The position numbers and the translations under genes are program-made. The notes below the pieces were generated by a model. It searched no databases, had not been told where the DNA came from, and saw only the letters and a program-made list of their open reading frames with translations. Of a stretch of 64,000 bases of DNA, positions 26,949 to 37,594 are shown one piece after another. The number at the start of each line of letters is the position of its first letter. The first letter of the stretch is position 1. This DNA comes from Streptomyces maremycinicus (lineage in GTDB: Bacteria; Actinomycetota; Actinomycetes; Streptomycetales; Streptomycetaceae). Location: positions 558,001 to 622,000 of the forward strand of contig NZ_BBYG01000008.1 of the NCBI RefSeq assembly GCF_001184025.1, in the 5' to 3' direction.

Positions 26949-27765
26949 GGCCGCCGCGTGGCGGGGCGGGCACGCGACGAGAGTGCGTGCCGAGCCGCTG
27001 AGCGAGCGGATCGGCGCGGACATGCGCGGGGCGGGGCCGTCACCCCACCCCGGCGCGTGCGCGCTGCTCCGCCGCGTGCGGCGTGCCGTACGCAGCCGCG
27101 CCGCCTGCCGTGAGCCGCTTGCCCCGGCCGCCCGGCGTGGGACGCCCCCGCCGCGTGGCGCTTGTCCCGGCCGCCGGCCGTGTGCCCCGCCGCCCGCGGC
27201 CCGGCGCGTGCCACCCGCCGTGTACCTGCCGCCCGCCGTGTGCCCGCCGCGCGGCGTTGGACGCCCGCCGTGTGCCGCTTGCCCCCGCCAGTCGCCGTAT
27301 ACCGCTTTCCCCTGCCGACCGCCGTGTGCCCCGCCACCCAGCGTGGGACGCCCGGCCGTATGCCGCTTGTCCCGGCCGTCCGCCGTGTGCCGCTTGTCCC
27401 GGCCGCCCGCCGCTTGCCCTAGCCGTGTGCCGTGCGCCCCGCCGCTCGGCGTGGGACGCCCGCTGCCCGCCCCCCCCCGGCGGGGACGCCCGCTGCCCGC
27501 CGCCCGGTGTGGGACGTCCGCCGTATGCCGCTTGCCCCCACCGCCCGCCGCCCGGCGTGGGCCGCTTGCCCCCACCGCCCCCCGGCGGGGCCGCTCGCCT
27601 CCCGGCGGGGGTCGCTTGTCCGCCGCCCGCCGCCCGCCGCCCGGCGTGGGCCGCCCCGCCGCCCGTCGCCCGCCGCCCGGCGTGGGCCGCTGGCCCCCGC
27701 TGCCCGTCGCCCGCCCCCCGGCGGGGACGCCCGACGACCGGCATCGGGACGTGTGGTGTGGGCGG
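26949..27765. repeat. 817-bp C-rich low-complexity region between convergent genes
   Basis: No gene is supported. The plus strand is strongly C-rich and built from degenerate copies of words such as ggcgtgggacgcc (27134, 27253, 27340, 27448 and further altered copies to about 27690) and ccgccgtgtgccgcttgtcc. The core word can form a small hairpin. Stop codons are rare in several frames only because of base composition. Both flanking genes end here, so no promoter is needed. Confidence 0.85.
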
Positions 27766-30700
27766 TCAGTCCTCGGGCAGGGGCACGCCCATGACCTCTC
27801 GGCCGTGTCTGCCCGGTACCAGGCCCAGGCGCCAGGCCTGCCAGCCGGACTCCAGCCGGATGCCTCGCTCCAGCAGCAGGCCGTAGGCGTCCAGGCACTC
27901 GGTCAGTCTGGTGTCGCGCAGGGGGTGGTCGGCCCGGACCAGCTGGGCCAGCTCCTCCTGGGCCACCACCGTGCCGACCTCGACCCCGCCCGGCGCCCCG
28001 TACGGCAGCAGCGTGCAGCGCAGGAAGCGGGCCCAGTCCTCGCCGCGCCGGTCGCCGTACGACGCGAACAGGCCGGCCGCCTCGTCGCACAGGGCCAGCG
28101 CCGCCTGCGTCCGGGCGTTGCCCGCGTCGACGATCGCGAGCTCCAGGCAGGTCCAGGCCTCGCCGTGGGCGACCCCGATGCGCTGGAAGTCGGTGCGCGC
28201 GTCGACCAGGAGCTGCCGGGCGAAGCCCGAGTTGCGCAGTGAGCCGGTCTGGGCGGCGCGCTGGTCGCGGGTCACCCGGGCCGAGTGGTGACGGGCGCAG
28301 GCCAGGCCGTAGACGTCCCGCATGCGGGAGAAGAGCGAGCGGGAGCGTTCCAGTTCGCGCACGGCGTGGTCCAGGTCGCCCGTCTCCTCCAGGGCGAGCC
28401 CCAGGTAGTAGATCGTCCAGGCCTCCCCGCGCGCGTCCTCGTTGTCCCGGTGCCGCGACGCCGCCCGGCGCAGATCCTCCGCCGCCGGGCCGGGGTCCCC
28501 GGCGATCAGCCGGGCCCGGGCCAGCTGGGTGAGGGCCCAGGCCTCGCCGCGGGCGTCGCGGGTGCGGCCGTACAGATCGAGGGCCTCGCGCAGATCGGCC
28601 TCGGCGCGCGGGACGTCACCACGGCGCAGATTCAGCTGGCCCAGCTGGAAGTGTGCCCAGGCCTCGCCGTGCACGGAGCCGCCCTCGCGGTGCAGGACCA
28701 GGGAACGGGTGAGCAGGTCGAGGGCCTCCGCCAGGTGCGCCCGGTCGCGCTCCACCGCCGCGAGCGCGTGCATCGTCCACGCCCGGTCCGTGGCCAGCTC
28801 GGGCGCGGCCTGGAGGTCCATCGCCTCCCGCAGCTTCGCCGCCGCCTCCGTCAGCTGGCCCTGGTGGTGCAGGGTGATGCCCAGCGAGCACAGGGCCCGT
28901 GCCGCACCCGCGTCGTGGTGGGCCTGGAGGTAGAGGTCGACGACCGAGCTGAGCGTCGTGCGGGCCTTGTCCAGCTCGCCCAGCTGACGGGCCGCGATAC
29001 CCGTACGCCACTGCACGGAGCGCACCAGCAGGTCCTGGCCGACCGACTGCGCCAGCTCGCTGATCTCACCGAGCCGGTAGAGGTCGCCGCGCAGCAGGCA
29101 GTAGTCGCAGAGGGCGCCCAGCAGGCTCAGCACGGCGTTCTGGTCCACGCCCTCCGCGTGCCGCAGCGTCGCCGTGATGAAGCTCGACTCGTCGTCCAGC
29201 CAGCGCAGCGCCTCGTCCAGGGAGGTGAAGCCGTGCGGGGTGAAGCGGTCCGAGCGGGTCGACATGTTGCCGTCGACCAGCCGCAGCACGGAGTCGGCGA
29301 GCTCGGCGTAGCTGACGATCAGCCGTTCCTGGGCCGCCGAGCGCTCGGTCTGCTCCTCCTCGTCGAGGAGCCGGGCCTGGGCGAAGGACCGGACCAGGTC
29401 GTGCAGGCGGTAGCGGTCGCCGCGGACGTGGTCGACCAGGCCGGCGTCGGCGAGGGCCGTGAGGTGGCGGGTCGCCTCCGCGCGGTCCGTGGCGAGCAGG
29501 GCGGCCGCCGCGGCCGTCCCGAGCGAGGCCCGCCCGGCCAGGGCCAGCCGGCGCAGCAGTCTGCGGGTCACGTCCGGCTGGTCGGTGTAGCGCAGCCACA
29601 GCGCGCGCTCGACGGGCCCCACGGGGCCGTACACGCCGAGGTCCGCCGCCAGCGCGCGCGGTGAGCGCGGGCCCAGCGAGGAGCCGACGACGCGCAGCGC
29701 CAGCGGCAGACCGCCGCACAGCTCCCTTATTCGGTCGGCGGATTCGGCGTCGTACGGGCCCGAGGTGTCCTGGGCGGCCGCGCCGAGCAGTTCCTCCGCG
29801 CCCGCCGCGTCCAGAGGTCGTACCGCCAGCTCGTGCACCCACGCGGACAGCTCGGCCGGCAGCACCGGCGGGGTCCGGGCGGTGACCAGGACCAGACTGT
29901 CGGAACGTTCCGGCACGAGGGCGCGGATCTGCTCCGGATCCGAGGCGTCGTCCAGGATCACCGTGACCGGCAGGCCCGTCAGGTGCTGCTGGTACAGCTC
30001 GGTGAGCCGTTTGACCTGCTGGTCCGCGGACGCGCGCTCACGGAAGAGGAGCTGCTCGCGGGGCGCGCCGAGCCGGTTCAGCAGATGCAGCAGCGCGTCC
30101 CGGGTGGGCAGCGGTGTGCCTTCCGCGCTGTCGCCGCGCAGGTCCACCACGCAGGCGCCGCGGAACTGGTCGCGCAGATCGTGCGCGGCCCGCACCGCGA
30201 GCGCGGTACGGCCGCTGCCGGGGGGCCCGTGCAGCACGACGACCGTCGGCCGGGTCGTGGTGCCGGCCCGTGCCGCCTGCACCCACTGCCTGAGCTGCCC
30301 GAGCTCCGCCCTGCGCCCGGCGAACGGGCCCGCCGGTTCCGGGAGTTGAGCGAACGACTGGGCGAGCACGGTCCGGCCGCGGGCCGCCGCGCTCTTGTCG
30401 GCGCCGCGCAGCCGTGGTCCCGGAGCCTTCTTCGGGGCGGTCGTCGCGGTCAGCATCCGCTGCTGGTCCAGGAACGGCCGGATCCCCCGCACCTCCAGCG
30501 CGGTGAGCCATTGCAGCCGCAGCTGCTCGGCGCCGCCGGGCTGCCCCGCCTCACCGGCCCGGTGGTGCGCGGCCGGCAGATGGGAGCCCGCCACCTTCAC
30601 GACGGTCGCCGCCGCGCCGACGACGCCGACCGTCACCCCGGCGCCGAGCGCGGTGCCCGGGCCGGTGCCCAGCGCGAGATCGGCGACCGCGGTCGTGACG

Positions 30701-30966
30701 GCGGCAACTCCCGCCACCAGCAGGGGAGTCCGCCCGCCCTCCCGCGCGTACCGCTGCCCGAAACTGACCTGCCGGGCCTCCGTCTCCTCCAGGGCGCGCG
30801 CGTACGCCTCGTACTCCTCGGCGGCGGTCTGCGCCATGGCGTCCAGGGCACCGCGCGCCCGCGTCATCAGCACCTGCCGGTCGCTGCGCCCGCCGGAGCG
30901 CCGCACCTCCTCCTCCACGGCCCGCGCCAACAACCGCTCGGCTTCCGCCCTATGGCCGTCCCGCAT
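27766..30966 (-). CDS. Large STAND NTPase with NB-ARC domain and TPR repeats
   Basis: A 1066-residue signalling ATPase. A helical N terminus comes first, then a hydrophobic pair of segments (about residues 80-127) that may anchor it in the membrane, then an NB-ARC module with P-loop H-G-P-P-G-S-G-R-T (about 245-254), Walker B-like V-T-V-I-L-D-D-A-S and G-G-L-P-L-A-L-R. A winged-helix and a long array of TPR-like helices (about 630-1000, with the repeated word G-E-A-W) follow. It lacks the SARP DNA-binding domain of AfsR-type proteins. ATG 30966 follows GGAGGGGGACGGG. Such proteins oligomerise on ligand binding; the ligand and output here are unknown. Confidence 0.88.
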   Translation of the reverse strand: MRDGHRAEAERLLARAVEEEVRRSGGRSDRQVLMTRARGALDAMAQTAAEEYEAYARALEETEARQVSFGQRYAREGGRTPLLVAGVAAVTTAVADLALGTGPGTALGAGVTVGVVGAAATVVKVAGSHLPAAHHRAGEAGQPGGAEQLRLQWLTALEVRGIRPFLDQQRMLTATTAPKKAPGPRLRGADKSAAARGRTVLAQSFAQLPEPAGPFAGRRAELGQLRQWVQAARAGTTTRPTVVVLHGPPGSGRTALAVRAAHDLRDQFRGACVVDLRGDSAEGTPLPTRDALLHLLNRLGAPREQLLFRERASADQQVKRLTELYQQHLTGLPVTVILDDASDPEQIRALVPERSDSLVLVTARTPPVLPAELSAWVHELAVRPLDAAGAEELLGAAAQDTSGPYDAESADRIRELCGGLPLALRVVGSSLGPRSPRALAADLGVYGPVGPVERALWLRYTDQPDVTRRLLRRLALAGRASLGTAAAAALLATDRAEATRHLTALADAGLVDHVRGDRYRLHDLVRSFAQARLLDEEEQTERSAAQERLIVSYAELADSVLRLVDGNMSTRSDRFTPHGFTSLDEALRWLDDESSFITATLRHAEGVDQNAVLSLLGALCDYCLLRGDLYRLGEISELAQSVGQDLLVRSVQWRTGIAARQLGELDKARTTLSSVVDLYLQAHHDAGAARALCSLGITLHHQGQLTEAAAKLREAMDLQAAPELATDRAWTMHALAAVERDRAHLAEALDLLTRSLVLHREGGSVHGEAWAHFQLGQLNLRRGDVPRAEADLREALDLYGRTRDARGEAWALTQLARARLIAGDPGPAAEDLRRAASRHRDNEDARGEAWTIYYLGLALEETGDLDHAVRELERSRSLFSRMRDVYGLACARHHSARVTRDQRAAQTGSLRNSGFARQLLVDARTDFQRIGVAHGEAWTCLELAIVDAGNARTQAALALCDEAAGLFASYGDRRGEDWARFLRCTLLPYGAPGGVEVGTVVAQEELAQLVRADHPLRDTRLTECLDAYGLLLERGIRLESGWQAWRLGLVPGRHGREVMGVPLPED

Positions 30967-31122
30967 GTCCCGTCCCCCTCCGGAGGTCACCGCTTTCCTT
31001 GGTCAAGTGTGCGGCGGGCGGCCCCGCGAAGCGAGGGGGCGAAGGGCCCGGGTGGGCGCGGCGGTGACCGCCCGGGGGCGCCTGACGTCGCACGGGCGGG
31101 GTACTGCGGCAGGATGGACCCC

Positions 31123-33168
31123 ATGCCGAACCGACTGGCCCATGAGACGTCTCCGTACCTCCTCCAGCACGCCGACAACCCCGTCGACTGGTGGCCCTGG
31201 TCGGCGGAGGCCTTCGAGGAGGCGCGCCGGCGGGGCGTGCCGGTGCTGCTGAGTGTCGGGTATTCGAGCTGTCACTGGTGCCATGTGATGGCGCACGAGT
31301 CCTTCGAGGACCAGGAGACCGCCGACCACCTCAACGAGCACTTCGTCAGCGTCAAGGTCGACCGGGAAGAGCGTCCCGACGTGGACGCCGTGTACATGGA
31401 GGCCGTGCAGGCCGCCACCGGGCAGGGCGGCTGGCCCATGACGGTGTTCCTGACGCCCGACGCCGAGCCCTTCTACTTCGGGACGTACTTCCCGCCCGCG
31501 CCCCGGCAGGGCATGCCCTCCTTCCGGCAGGTGCTGGAGGGGGTCCGGCAGGCCTGGACCGAGCGGCGGGACGAGGTGGCCGAGGTCGCCGGGAAGATCG
31601 TCCGGGATCTCGCGGGGCGGGAGATCTCCTACGGGGACGGCGTGGCCCCCGGCGAGCAGGAACTGTCGCAGGCGCTGCTGGGCCTGACCCGGGAGTACGA
31701 CCCGCAGCGGGGCGGCTTCGCCGGCGCGCCGAAGTTCCCGCCGTCGATGGTGATCGAGTTCCTGCTGCGCCATCACGCGCGGACCGGTGCCGAGGGGGCC
31801 CTCCAGATGGCCCGGGACACCTGTGACCGGATGGCCAGGGGCGGGATCTACGACCAGCTCGGCGGCGGTTTCGCCCGGTACTCCGTGGACCGTGACTGGG
31901 TCGTGCCGCACTTCGAGAAGATGCTGTACGACAACGCGCTGCTGTGCCGGGTCTACGCCCATCTCTGGCGGGCGACGGGCTCCGAGCTGGCCCGGCGGGT
32001 CGCGCTGGAGACCGCCGACTTCATGGTGCGCGAACTCCGCACCGAGCAAGGCGGGTTCGCCTCCGCGCTGGACGCCGACAGCGACGACGGGAGCGGGAAG
32101 CACGTCGAGGGCGTGTACTACGTGTGGACGCCCGCACAGCTCACCGAGGTGCTCGGGCCGCAGGACGCCGAGCTGGCCGCCCGCTACTTCGGTGTCACCG
32201 AGGAGGGCACCTTCGAGCACGGCTCCTCCGTCCTCCAACTCCCGCAGCAGGAGGAGGTCTTCGACGCGGAGCGGATCGCCGGCATCAAGGAGCGGCTGCT
32301 GCGTGCGCGCGGCGGACGGCCCGCGCCGGGCCGGGACGACAAGGTCGTGGCCGCCTGGAACGGGCTGGCGATCGCCGCGCTCGCCGAGACCGGCGCCTAC
32401 TTCGACCGGCCGGACCTCGTCGAGGCCGCGGTCGGGGCCGCCGACCTCCTCGTCCGGCTGCACCTCGACGAGCAGGCCCGCATCGCCCGGACCAGCAAGG
32501 ACGGGCAGGTCGGGGCCAACGCGGGAGTGCTCGAGGACTACGCGGACGTCGCCGAGGGGTTCCTCGCGCTCGCCTCCGTGACCGGGGAGGGCGTCTGGCT
32601 GGAGTTCGCCGGATTCCTGCTCGATCACGTCCTCGTCCGGTTCGTCGACCCCGGGTCCGGCGCGCTGTTCGACACCGCGGCGGACGCCGAGCGGCTCATC
32701 CGGCGGCCCCAGGATCCGACCGACAACGCGGTGCCCTCCGGCTGGACCGCCGCCGCCGGCGCGCTGCTGGGCTACGCAGCCCACACCGGGTCGGAACCGC
32801 ACCGCACGGCCGCGGAAAGGGCGTTGGGCGTCGTGAAGACCCTCGGGCCGCGGGTTCCCCGGTTCATCGGATGGGGGCTCGCCGCCGCCGAGGCACTGCT
32901 CGACGGGCCCCGCGAGGTGGCCGTGGTCGTGCCCGACCGGGCCGACCCGGCCTCGGCCGCACTGCACCGTACGGCGCTGCTGGGTACCGCCCCGGGGGCG
33001 GTCGTCGCCTTCGGCACCACGGGGAGCGACGAGTTCCCGTTGCTCGCCGACCGGCCGCTCAGCAACGGTGAACCGACCGCGTATGTCTGCCGTAACTTCA
33101 CCTGTGACGCCCCGACGACCGATCCCGAGCGACTGCGTGCGGCGTTGACCACGGTGGTGAGCGGCTGA
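31123..33168 (+). CDS. YyaL-like thioredoxin-domain protein (DUF255)
   Basis: A 681-residue cytoplasmic protein. Residues ~1-165 form a thioredoxin-like domain with C50-H-W-C53 in [10 protein letters not shown]. The rest is an alpha/alpha barrel like N-acylglucosamine 2-epimerases and glycosidases of the six-hairpin type. The start [13 protein letters not shown] is the family start. Homologues are found from bacteria to human spermatogenesis-associated protein 20; the activity is unknown. It diverges from the STAND gene and is a single gene. Confidence 0.92.
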   Translation: MPNRLAHETSPYLLQHADNPVDWWPWSAEAFEEARRRGVPVLLSVGYSSCHWCHVMAHESFEDQETADHLNEHFVSVKVDREERPDVDAVYMEAVQAATGQGGWPMTVFLTPDAEPFYFGTYFPPAPRQGMPSFRQVLEGVRQAWTERRDEVAEVAGKIVRDLAGREISYGDGVAPGEQELSQALLGLTREYDPQRGGFAGAPKFPPSMVIEFLLRHHARTGAEGALQMARDTCDRMARGGIYDQLGGGFARYSVDRDWVVPHFEKMLYDNALLCRVYAHLWRATGSELARRVALETADFMVRELRTEQGGFASALDADSDDGSGKHVEGVYYVWTPAQLTEVLGPQDAELAARYFGVTEEGTFEHGSSVLQLPQQEEVFDAERIAGIKERLLRARGGRPAPGRDDKVVAAWNGLAIAALAETGAYFDRPDLVEAAVGAADLLVRLHLDEQARIARTSKDGQVGANAGVLEDYADVAEGFLALASVTGEGVWLEFAGFLLDHVLVRFVDPGSGALFDTAADAERLIRRPQDPTDNAVPSGWTAAAGALLGYAAHTGSEPHRTAAERALGVVKTLGPRVPRFIGWGLAAAEALLDGPREVAVVVPDRADPASAALHRTALLGTAPGAVVAFGTTGSDEFPLLADRPLSNGEPTAYVCRNFTCDAPTTDPERLRAALTTVVSG

Positions 33169-33381
33169 GACGGCCGGAAACAGCTGCTCAGCACGGTTGA
33201 TCCGTGAAGGAAAGTTGAGCACCTGTTCCGATAAGTCGGGTTACGAGCGGCAGAGTTCCGAAACAATCTATTTATCGGAAGAGTTCCCCAACTTCACAGA
33301 GTCCCCCTAGTCTCTCCACAGTGACGCGACGGAGCTGACACGCCGTCGCGACAGGGGGCTCTGGGATCTGGGGGGATCTGC
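33169..33381 (+). promoter_or_regulatory. Structured leader region of the glycan operon
   Basis: This gap is AT-richer than its neighbours. It has the inverted pair TTCCGATAA (33226-33234) and TTATCGGAA (33272-33280), with a further TTCCG at 33256. Near the gene a hairpin CGCGACGG (33325-33332) / CCGTCGCG (33343-33350) is flanked by CCCCC and GGGGG that can also pair. The sequence ggggggatctgc before TTG 33382 may be the ribosome binding site. Direct evidence of a promoter is lacking. Confidence 0.5.
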
Positions 33382-34713
33382 TTGCTCACATCTGTCTTCA
33401 TCACCGCTGTCTCACTGGCCTTGTTCTGGATGGCGGCGTTCACCCTGTGGTGGCAGATGCACGCGTGGCGTACGCCCGAAGTGCTCGCTTCCACCCGGTT
33501 CAGCAGTCCGGACGGCGACGAACACGTCTCCTTCTCGCTGCTGCTTCCGGCACGGCACGAACAGGCCGTGCTGGACCACACCATCCAGCGGCTGCTGGAA
33601 TCCAGCCACACCGACTTCGAGATCATCGTCATCGTGGGGCACGACGACCCCGAGACCACGGCGGTGGCCGAGAGCGCCGCCGCACGCGACCCGCGCGTCC
33701 GTGTCGTCGTCGACACCCACGAGAAGAAGAACAAGCCGAAGGCCATGAACACGGCGCTGCCGCACTGCCGCGGCGATGTCGTCGGGGTCTTCGACGCCGA
33801 GGACCAGGTCCATCCCGAGCTGCTCGCCCATGTCGACCACGCCTTCCGGACCACGGGGGCCGACGTCGTGCAGGGCGGGGTGCAGCTCATCAACTTCCAC
33901 TCCAGCTGGTACAGCCTGCGCAACTGCCTGGAGTACTTCTTCTGGTTCCGCTCACGGCTCCATCTGCATGCGCAGAAAGGATTCATCCCGCTCGGCGGCA
34001 ACACCGTCTTCGTCCGGACGCACACCCTCAGGGAGGCCGGCGGCTGGGATCCCGACTGCCTGGCCGAGGACTGCGACCTCGGTGTCCGCCTCTCCAGCGT
34101 GGGCAAGAAGGTCGTCGTCGCCTACGACTCCGACATGGTGACCCGGGAGGAGACCCCCGGCTCGCTCATGTCCCTGCTCAAGCAGCGCACCCGCTGGAAC
34201 CAGGGCTTCCTCCAGGTCTACCGGAAGAAGGACTGGAAGCAACTGCCCGGGTTCGGGCAGCGGTTGCTGGCCCGCTACACCCTCATGACGCCGTTCCTCC
34301 AGGCGTTCTCCGGGGTCGTCATCCCGCTCAACGTGGCCGTCGCGCTCTTCCTCGACGTGCCCGTGGGGATCGCCTTCGTCACCTTCCTGCCGGCGGTGAC
34401 GGCACTCGTCACCTTCGTCTTCGAGCTCGTCGGCCTGCACGACTTCGGCAAGCAGTACGGCCTGCGCGTGCGTCCCGTGCACTACCTCAAGCTCGTCGTG
34501 GGCGGTCCCTTCTACCAGGTCCTCCTGGCGGGAGCCGCGATGCGCGCCGTCTGGCGTGAGCAACGCGGCCGCAACGACTGGGAGTTGACCTCGCACGTCG
34601 GCGCGCATCTGACCGCTGCCACTGCTTCCGGGCCCGTGGCCGCCGCCGCTCCCGGACCCGTGGCCGGGCCCGCTTCCGATCCCGCAGTGATACGAGAGGA
34701 CGTTCCTGCGTGA
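33382..34713 (+). CDS. Family 2 glycosyltransferase, cellulose-synthase-like
   Basis: A 443-residue processive-type transferase. A transmembrane helix at the N terminus is followed by a GT-A domain with D-A-E-D (about residue 138) as the D-x-D-like motif, E-D-C-D (about 229-232) and the processivity signature Q-R-T-R-W (268-272). C-terminal transmembrane helices around 295-350 and 375-395 form the translocation pore, and a Pro/Ala-rich cytoplasmic tail ends it. This is the CslA/BcsA plan. The start is TTG 33382. It begins a four-gene run with overlapping stops and starts. It likely polymerises an extracellular beta-glycan; the sugar is unknown. Confidence 0.92.
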   Translation: MLTSVFITAVSLALFWMAAFTLWWQMHAWRTPEVLASTRFSSPDGDEHVSFSLLLPARHEQAVLDHTIQRLLESSHTDFEIIVIVGHDDPETTAVAESAAARDPRVRVVVDTHEKKNKPKAMNTALPHCRGDVVGVFDAEDQVHPELLAHVDHAFRTTGADVVQGGVQLINFHSSWYSLRNCLEYFFWFRSRLHLHAQKGFIPLGGNTVFVRTHTLREAGGWDPDCLAEDCDLGVRLSSVGKKVVVAYDSDMVTREETPGSLMSLLKQRTRWNQGFLQVYRKKDWKQLPGFGQRLLARYTLMTPFLQAFSGVVIPLNVAVALFLDVPVGIAFVTFLPAVTALVTFVFELVGLHDFGKQYGLRVRPVHYLKLVVGGPFYQVLLAGAAMRAVWREQRGRNDWELTSHVGAHLTAATASGPVAAAAPGPVAGPASDPAVIREDVPA

Positions 34714-36359
34714 CCTCCACCCTTCCCGCGGTGACCACCGGCACGGTCCCCGCGCAGCGCAGACCTGTGCCTGATGCGCGTTCGGCCGGCCGAACGACCC
34801 CGCCGGAGCGACTGCGCCGGTCCCGTCCCGACCTGATCCTGTGCGGCGTGCTCCTGGTGGCGATCCTCGTCGTGCAGGGCTGGAACATCGCCGACTACCC
34901 GGCCCTCAGCGACGACGAGGGCACCTACCTCGCCCAGGCCTGGGCAGTCCAGGAGGGGAGGGGCCTCGCCCACTACACCTACTGGTACGACCACCCGCCC
35001 CTCGGCTGGATCCAGCTCGCCCTGCTGACCTGGATCCCCAAGCTGATCAGCCCCGAGTCGATGACCGTCGGCGCGATGCGGGCCACGATGCTCGTCGTGG
35101 GCGCGGTCAGCGCCGTACTCGTCTACGTCCTCGGGCGTCGGCTGTCGCTGCCCCGCTGGGCCGCCGGGCTCGGCATGGTCCTGTTCGGGCTCTCCCCGCT
35201 CTCGGTCGTCCTCCAGCGGGAGATCTTCCTCGACAACCTCGCGGTGATGTGGACCCTGCTCGCGTTCACCCTGGCCGCCTCGCCGAGCCGCCATCTCTGG
35301 CACCACTTCGGGGCGGGCGTCGCCGCCGCGACGGCCGTGCTCACCAAGGAGACGATGCTCTTCGTCCTCCCGGCGGTCTTCGTCACCATGTGGCGGCACA
35401 GCCACCGCGACACCCGTAAGTTCGCCCTCACCGGCGCGGTCACCGCCTGTGTGCTGATCGGCCTCGCCTACCCCCTCTTCGCCCTGCTGAAGGGCGAGTT
35501 GCTGCCGGGCAGCGGCCATGTCTCGCTCTGGGACGGCATCGCCTACCAGATGACCAGACCCGGGTCGGGATTCATCCTCGACCAGGGCTCGGGGTCCCAC
35601 GGCGTGCTCCGCTCATGGCTCTACTACGACCGGGTGCTGATCCTCGGCGGCCTCGCGGGCGCGCTGCTGCTCCTGCTCACCTGGCGCTGGTCGGTCACCG
35701 CCCGCGCCCTCGCCGGACCGTCGCTCGCGGTGGCGATCCTCGCGGTGGTCGCGCTGCGGCCCGGCGGCTACCTGCCCGCGATGTACGTCATCCAGGCCCT
35801 GCCGTTCCTCGCGCTCGTCCTCGCCGGCGGCACGGCCAGCGTCGCCCACGCCGTCCTGCGCAGACGGCGCGGGCCGGACGAGGGGCGGTGGCGGACCGGT
35901 GGCCGCTACGCCCTCGCGGCCGTCCTCGCCCTGGCGGCCGGGGCGTACGTCGTCCCGCGCTGGTACGACGGTGACCGCACCGCCGTCACCGCCGACGCCA
36001 ACGCCCCCTACCGGGCCGCGTCCGCGTGGATGGCCACCGAGGTCGAGGACCCGGCCGGCACCCGGGTCCTGGTCGACGACGCGCTCTGGCTCGACCTGGT
36101 GCACGCCGGCTACCGGCCCGGGCCCGGCGTCATCTGGTTCTACAAGGCCGACCTCGACCCGGCGGTCACCAAGACACTGCCGAACGGCTGGCGGGACATC
36201 GACTACGTCGTCGCCTCGCCGACCGTCCGGCGGGACGCGAGAGACCTGCCGCAGGTCGGGGCGGCCCTCGAGCACTCGACGCCGGTGGCCACCTTCGGCT
36301 CCGGTGAGGACCGGATCGAGATCCGGCGGATCCAGACCGACTCCGGAGGCGTCCGATGA
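34710..36359 (+). CDS. ArnT/PMT-like glycosyltransferase (GT39/GT83 type)
   Basis: A 549-residue polytopic membrane protein with about 11 helices. Early motifs are S-D-D-E-G-T-Y and the word Y-D-H-P-P-L-G, the aspartate/glutamate and H-P-P loop typical of lipid-phosphate-sugar dependent transferases such as ArnT and protein mannosyltransferases. The C-terminal soluble part (residues ~430-549) lies outside. The GTG start overlaps the stop of the GT2 gene by 4 bp. It should move a sugar from polyprenyl phosphate onto an extracellular acceptor; the lipid-linked donor may be made by the next gene. Confidence 0.9.
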   Translation: MTSTLPAVTTGTVPAQRRPVPDARSAGRTTPPERLRRSRPDLILCGVLLVAILVVQGWNIADYPALSDDEGTYLAQAWAVQEGRGLAHYTYWYDHPPLGWIQLALLTWIPKLISPESMTVGAMRATMLVVGAVSAVLVYVLGRRLSLPRWAAGLGMVLFGLSPLSVVLQREIFLDNLAVMWTLLAFTLAASPSRHLWHHFGAGVAAATAVLTKETMLFVLPAVFVTMWRHSHRDTRKFALTGAVTACVLIGLAYPLFALLKGELLPGSGHVSLWDGIAYQMTRPGSGFILDQGSGSHGVLRSWLYYDRVLILGGLAGALLLLLTWRWSVTARALAGPSLAVAILAVVALRPGGYLPAMYVIQALPFLALVLAGGTASVAHAVLRRRRGPDEGRWRTGGRYALAAVLALAAGAYVVPRWYDGDRTAVTADANAPYRAASAWMATEVEDPAGTRVLVDDALWLDLVHAGYRPGPGVIWFYKADLDPAVTKTLPNGWRDIDYVVASPTVRRDARDLPQVGAALEHSTPVATFGSGEDRIEIRRIQTDSGGVR

Positions 36360-37594
36360 GCCACGACCACACCGAGTACAGCGCCCCCGTCCCCGATCTG
36401 AGCACGCTCGGCCTCTCGGCACCGGCGGGAGCGCCCCTCGGGCGCACGGACGAGGCGGCACTCGCCGAGCCCGGCGCGGTCACCATCGTCGTACCGACCT
36501 TCAACGAGTCGGCGAACATCCGCCAACTGCTGCACCGGATCACCGAGTCGGTGCCGTCCCGGCTGCCCTGCGAGGTCGTCTTCGTCGACGACTCCACCGA
36601 CGACACCCCCGAGGTGATCCGGGACGCGGCGCGCGACTGCCCGTTCCCGGTGACCGTGCTGCACCGGGCGGAACCGGTCGGCGGGCTCGGGGGCGCGGTC
36701 GTCGAGGGCATGAAGGCGGCCGGGTCGGACTGGATCGTCGTCATGGACGGCGACTGCCAGCATCCCCCCTCCCTGGTGCCGGAACTGGTGGCCACCGGGG
36801 AGCGGTCGAACGCCGGACTCGTCGTCGCCTCCCGGTACATCAAGGGCGGCAGCCGCGCGGGGCTCGCGGACAGCTACCGGGTGGCCGTCTCCCGCGGGGC
36901 GACCTGGCTCACGAAGGCCCTGTTCCCGCGCAGACTGCGCGGCATCAGCGACCCGATGAGCGGGTTCTTCGCGATCCGGCGCAGTGCGGTCACCGCCGAC
37001 GTCCTCAGGCCGCTCGGCTACAAGATCCTCCTCGAACTCGCCGTCCGCAGCCGCCCGCGGGAGGTCGGCGAGGTCCCGTTCGTCTTCGAGGAGCGGTTCG
37101 CGGGCGAGTCCAAGTCGAGCGCGAAGGAAGGCTTCCGCTTCCTGCGCCATCTGGTCGGGCTGCGCACCGCGTCGCCGGTCGCCCGCATGGTCGGCTTCGG
37201 GCTGATCGGGGCGACCGGGTTCCTGCCCAACCTGCTGGGGCTGTGGGCGCTCACCGCCGCCGGACTGCACTACGTGCCGGCCGAGATCCTCGCCAACCAG
37301 CTCGGCGTCGCCTGGAACTTCGTCCTCATCGAACATCTGCTGTTCCGCGACCGCCGCGCCCACCGCCGCTGGTGGGACCGGGCCGGCCGGTTCGCGCTGC
37401 TCGCCAACGCCGACCTCGTGCTGCGCATCCCGCTGATCGCGCTGTTCGTGCACCGGTTCGGGATGGGCGCGCTGTCCGCGACCGCGCTGGCGCTGGTCAC
37501 CACGTTCGTCGTGCGCTTCGCCGGTACCGAAGCGCTGGTCTACCTCCCCCGCAGAGGGCCGCGGGGGAGCCGTACCGCAAGGAGAGCCGTGTGA
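36356..37594 (+). CDS. Polyprenyl-phosphate glycosyltransferase fused to GtrA-like domain
   Basis: A 412-residue protein with two domains. Residues ~40-265 are a GT2 domain of dolichyl-phosphate-mannose-synthase type, with V-V-P-T-F-N-E-S, F-V-D-D-S-T-D-D-T and the D-x-D-like M-D-G-D-C-Q-H-P-P. Residues ~280-400 form a four-helix GtrA-like domain (A-T-G-F-L-P-N-L) that may flip the lipid-sugar. The ATG overlaps the previous stop (ATGA). It likely supplies polyprenyl-phosphate sugar to the neighbouring ArnT-like protein. The sugar is unknown. Confidence 0.92.
   Translation: MSHDHTEYSAPVPDLSTLGLSAPAGAPLGRTDEAALAEPGAVTIVVPTFNESANIRQLLHRITESVPSRLPCEVVFVDDSTDDTPEVIRDAARDCPFPVTVLHRAEPVGGLGGAVVEGMKAAGSDWIVVMDGDCQHPPSLVPELVATGERSNAGLVVASRYIKGGSRAGLADSYRVAVSRGATWLTKALFPRRLRGISDPMSGFFAIRRSAVTADVLRPLGYKILLELAVRSRPREVGEVPFVFEERFAGESKSSAKEGFRFLRHLVGLRTASPVARMVGFGLIGATGFLPNLLGLWALTAAGLHYVPAEILANQLGVAWNFVLIEHLLFRDRRAHRRWWDRAGRFALLANADLVLRIPLIALFVHRFGMGALSATALALVTTFVVRFAGTEALVYLPRRGPRGSRTARRAV

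Noticed and set aside
26983..28242. A 419-codon open frame through the C-rich region
   Set aside because: It is Pro/Arg repeat sequence, starts without a ribosome binding site and runs into the antisense of the STAND gene.
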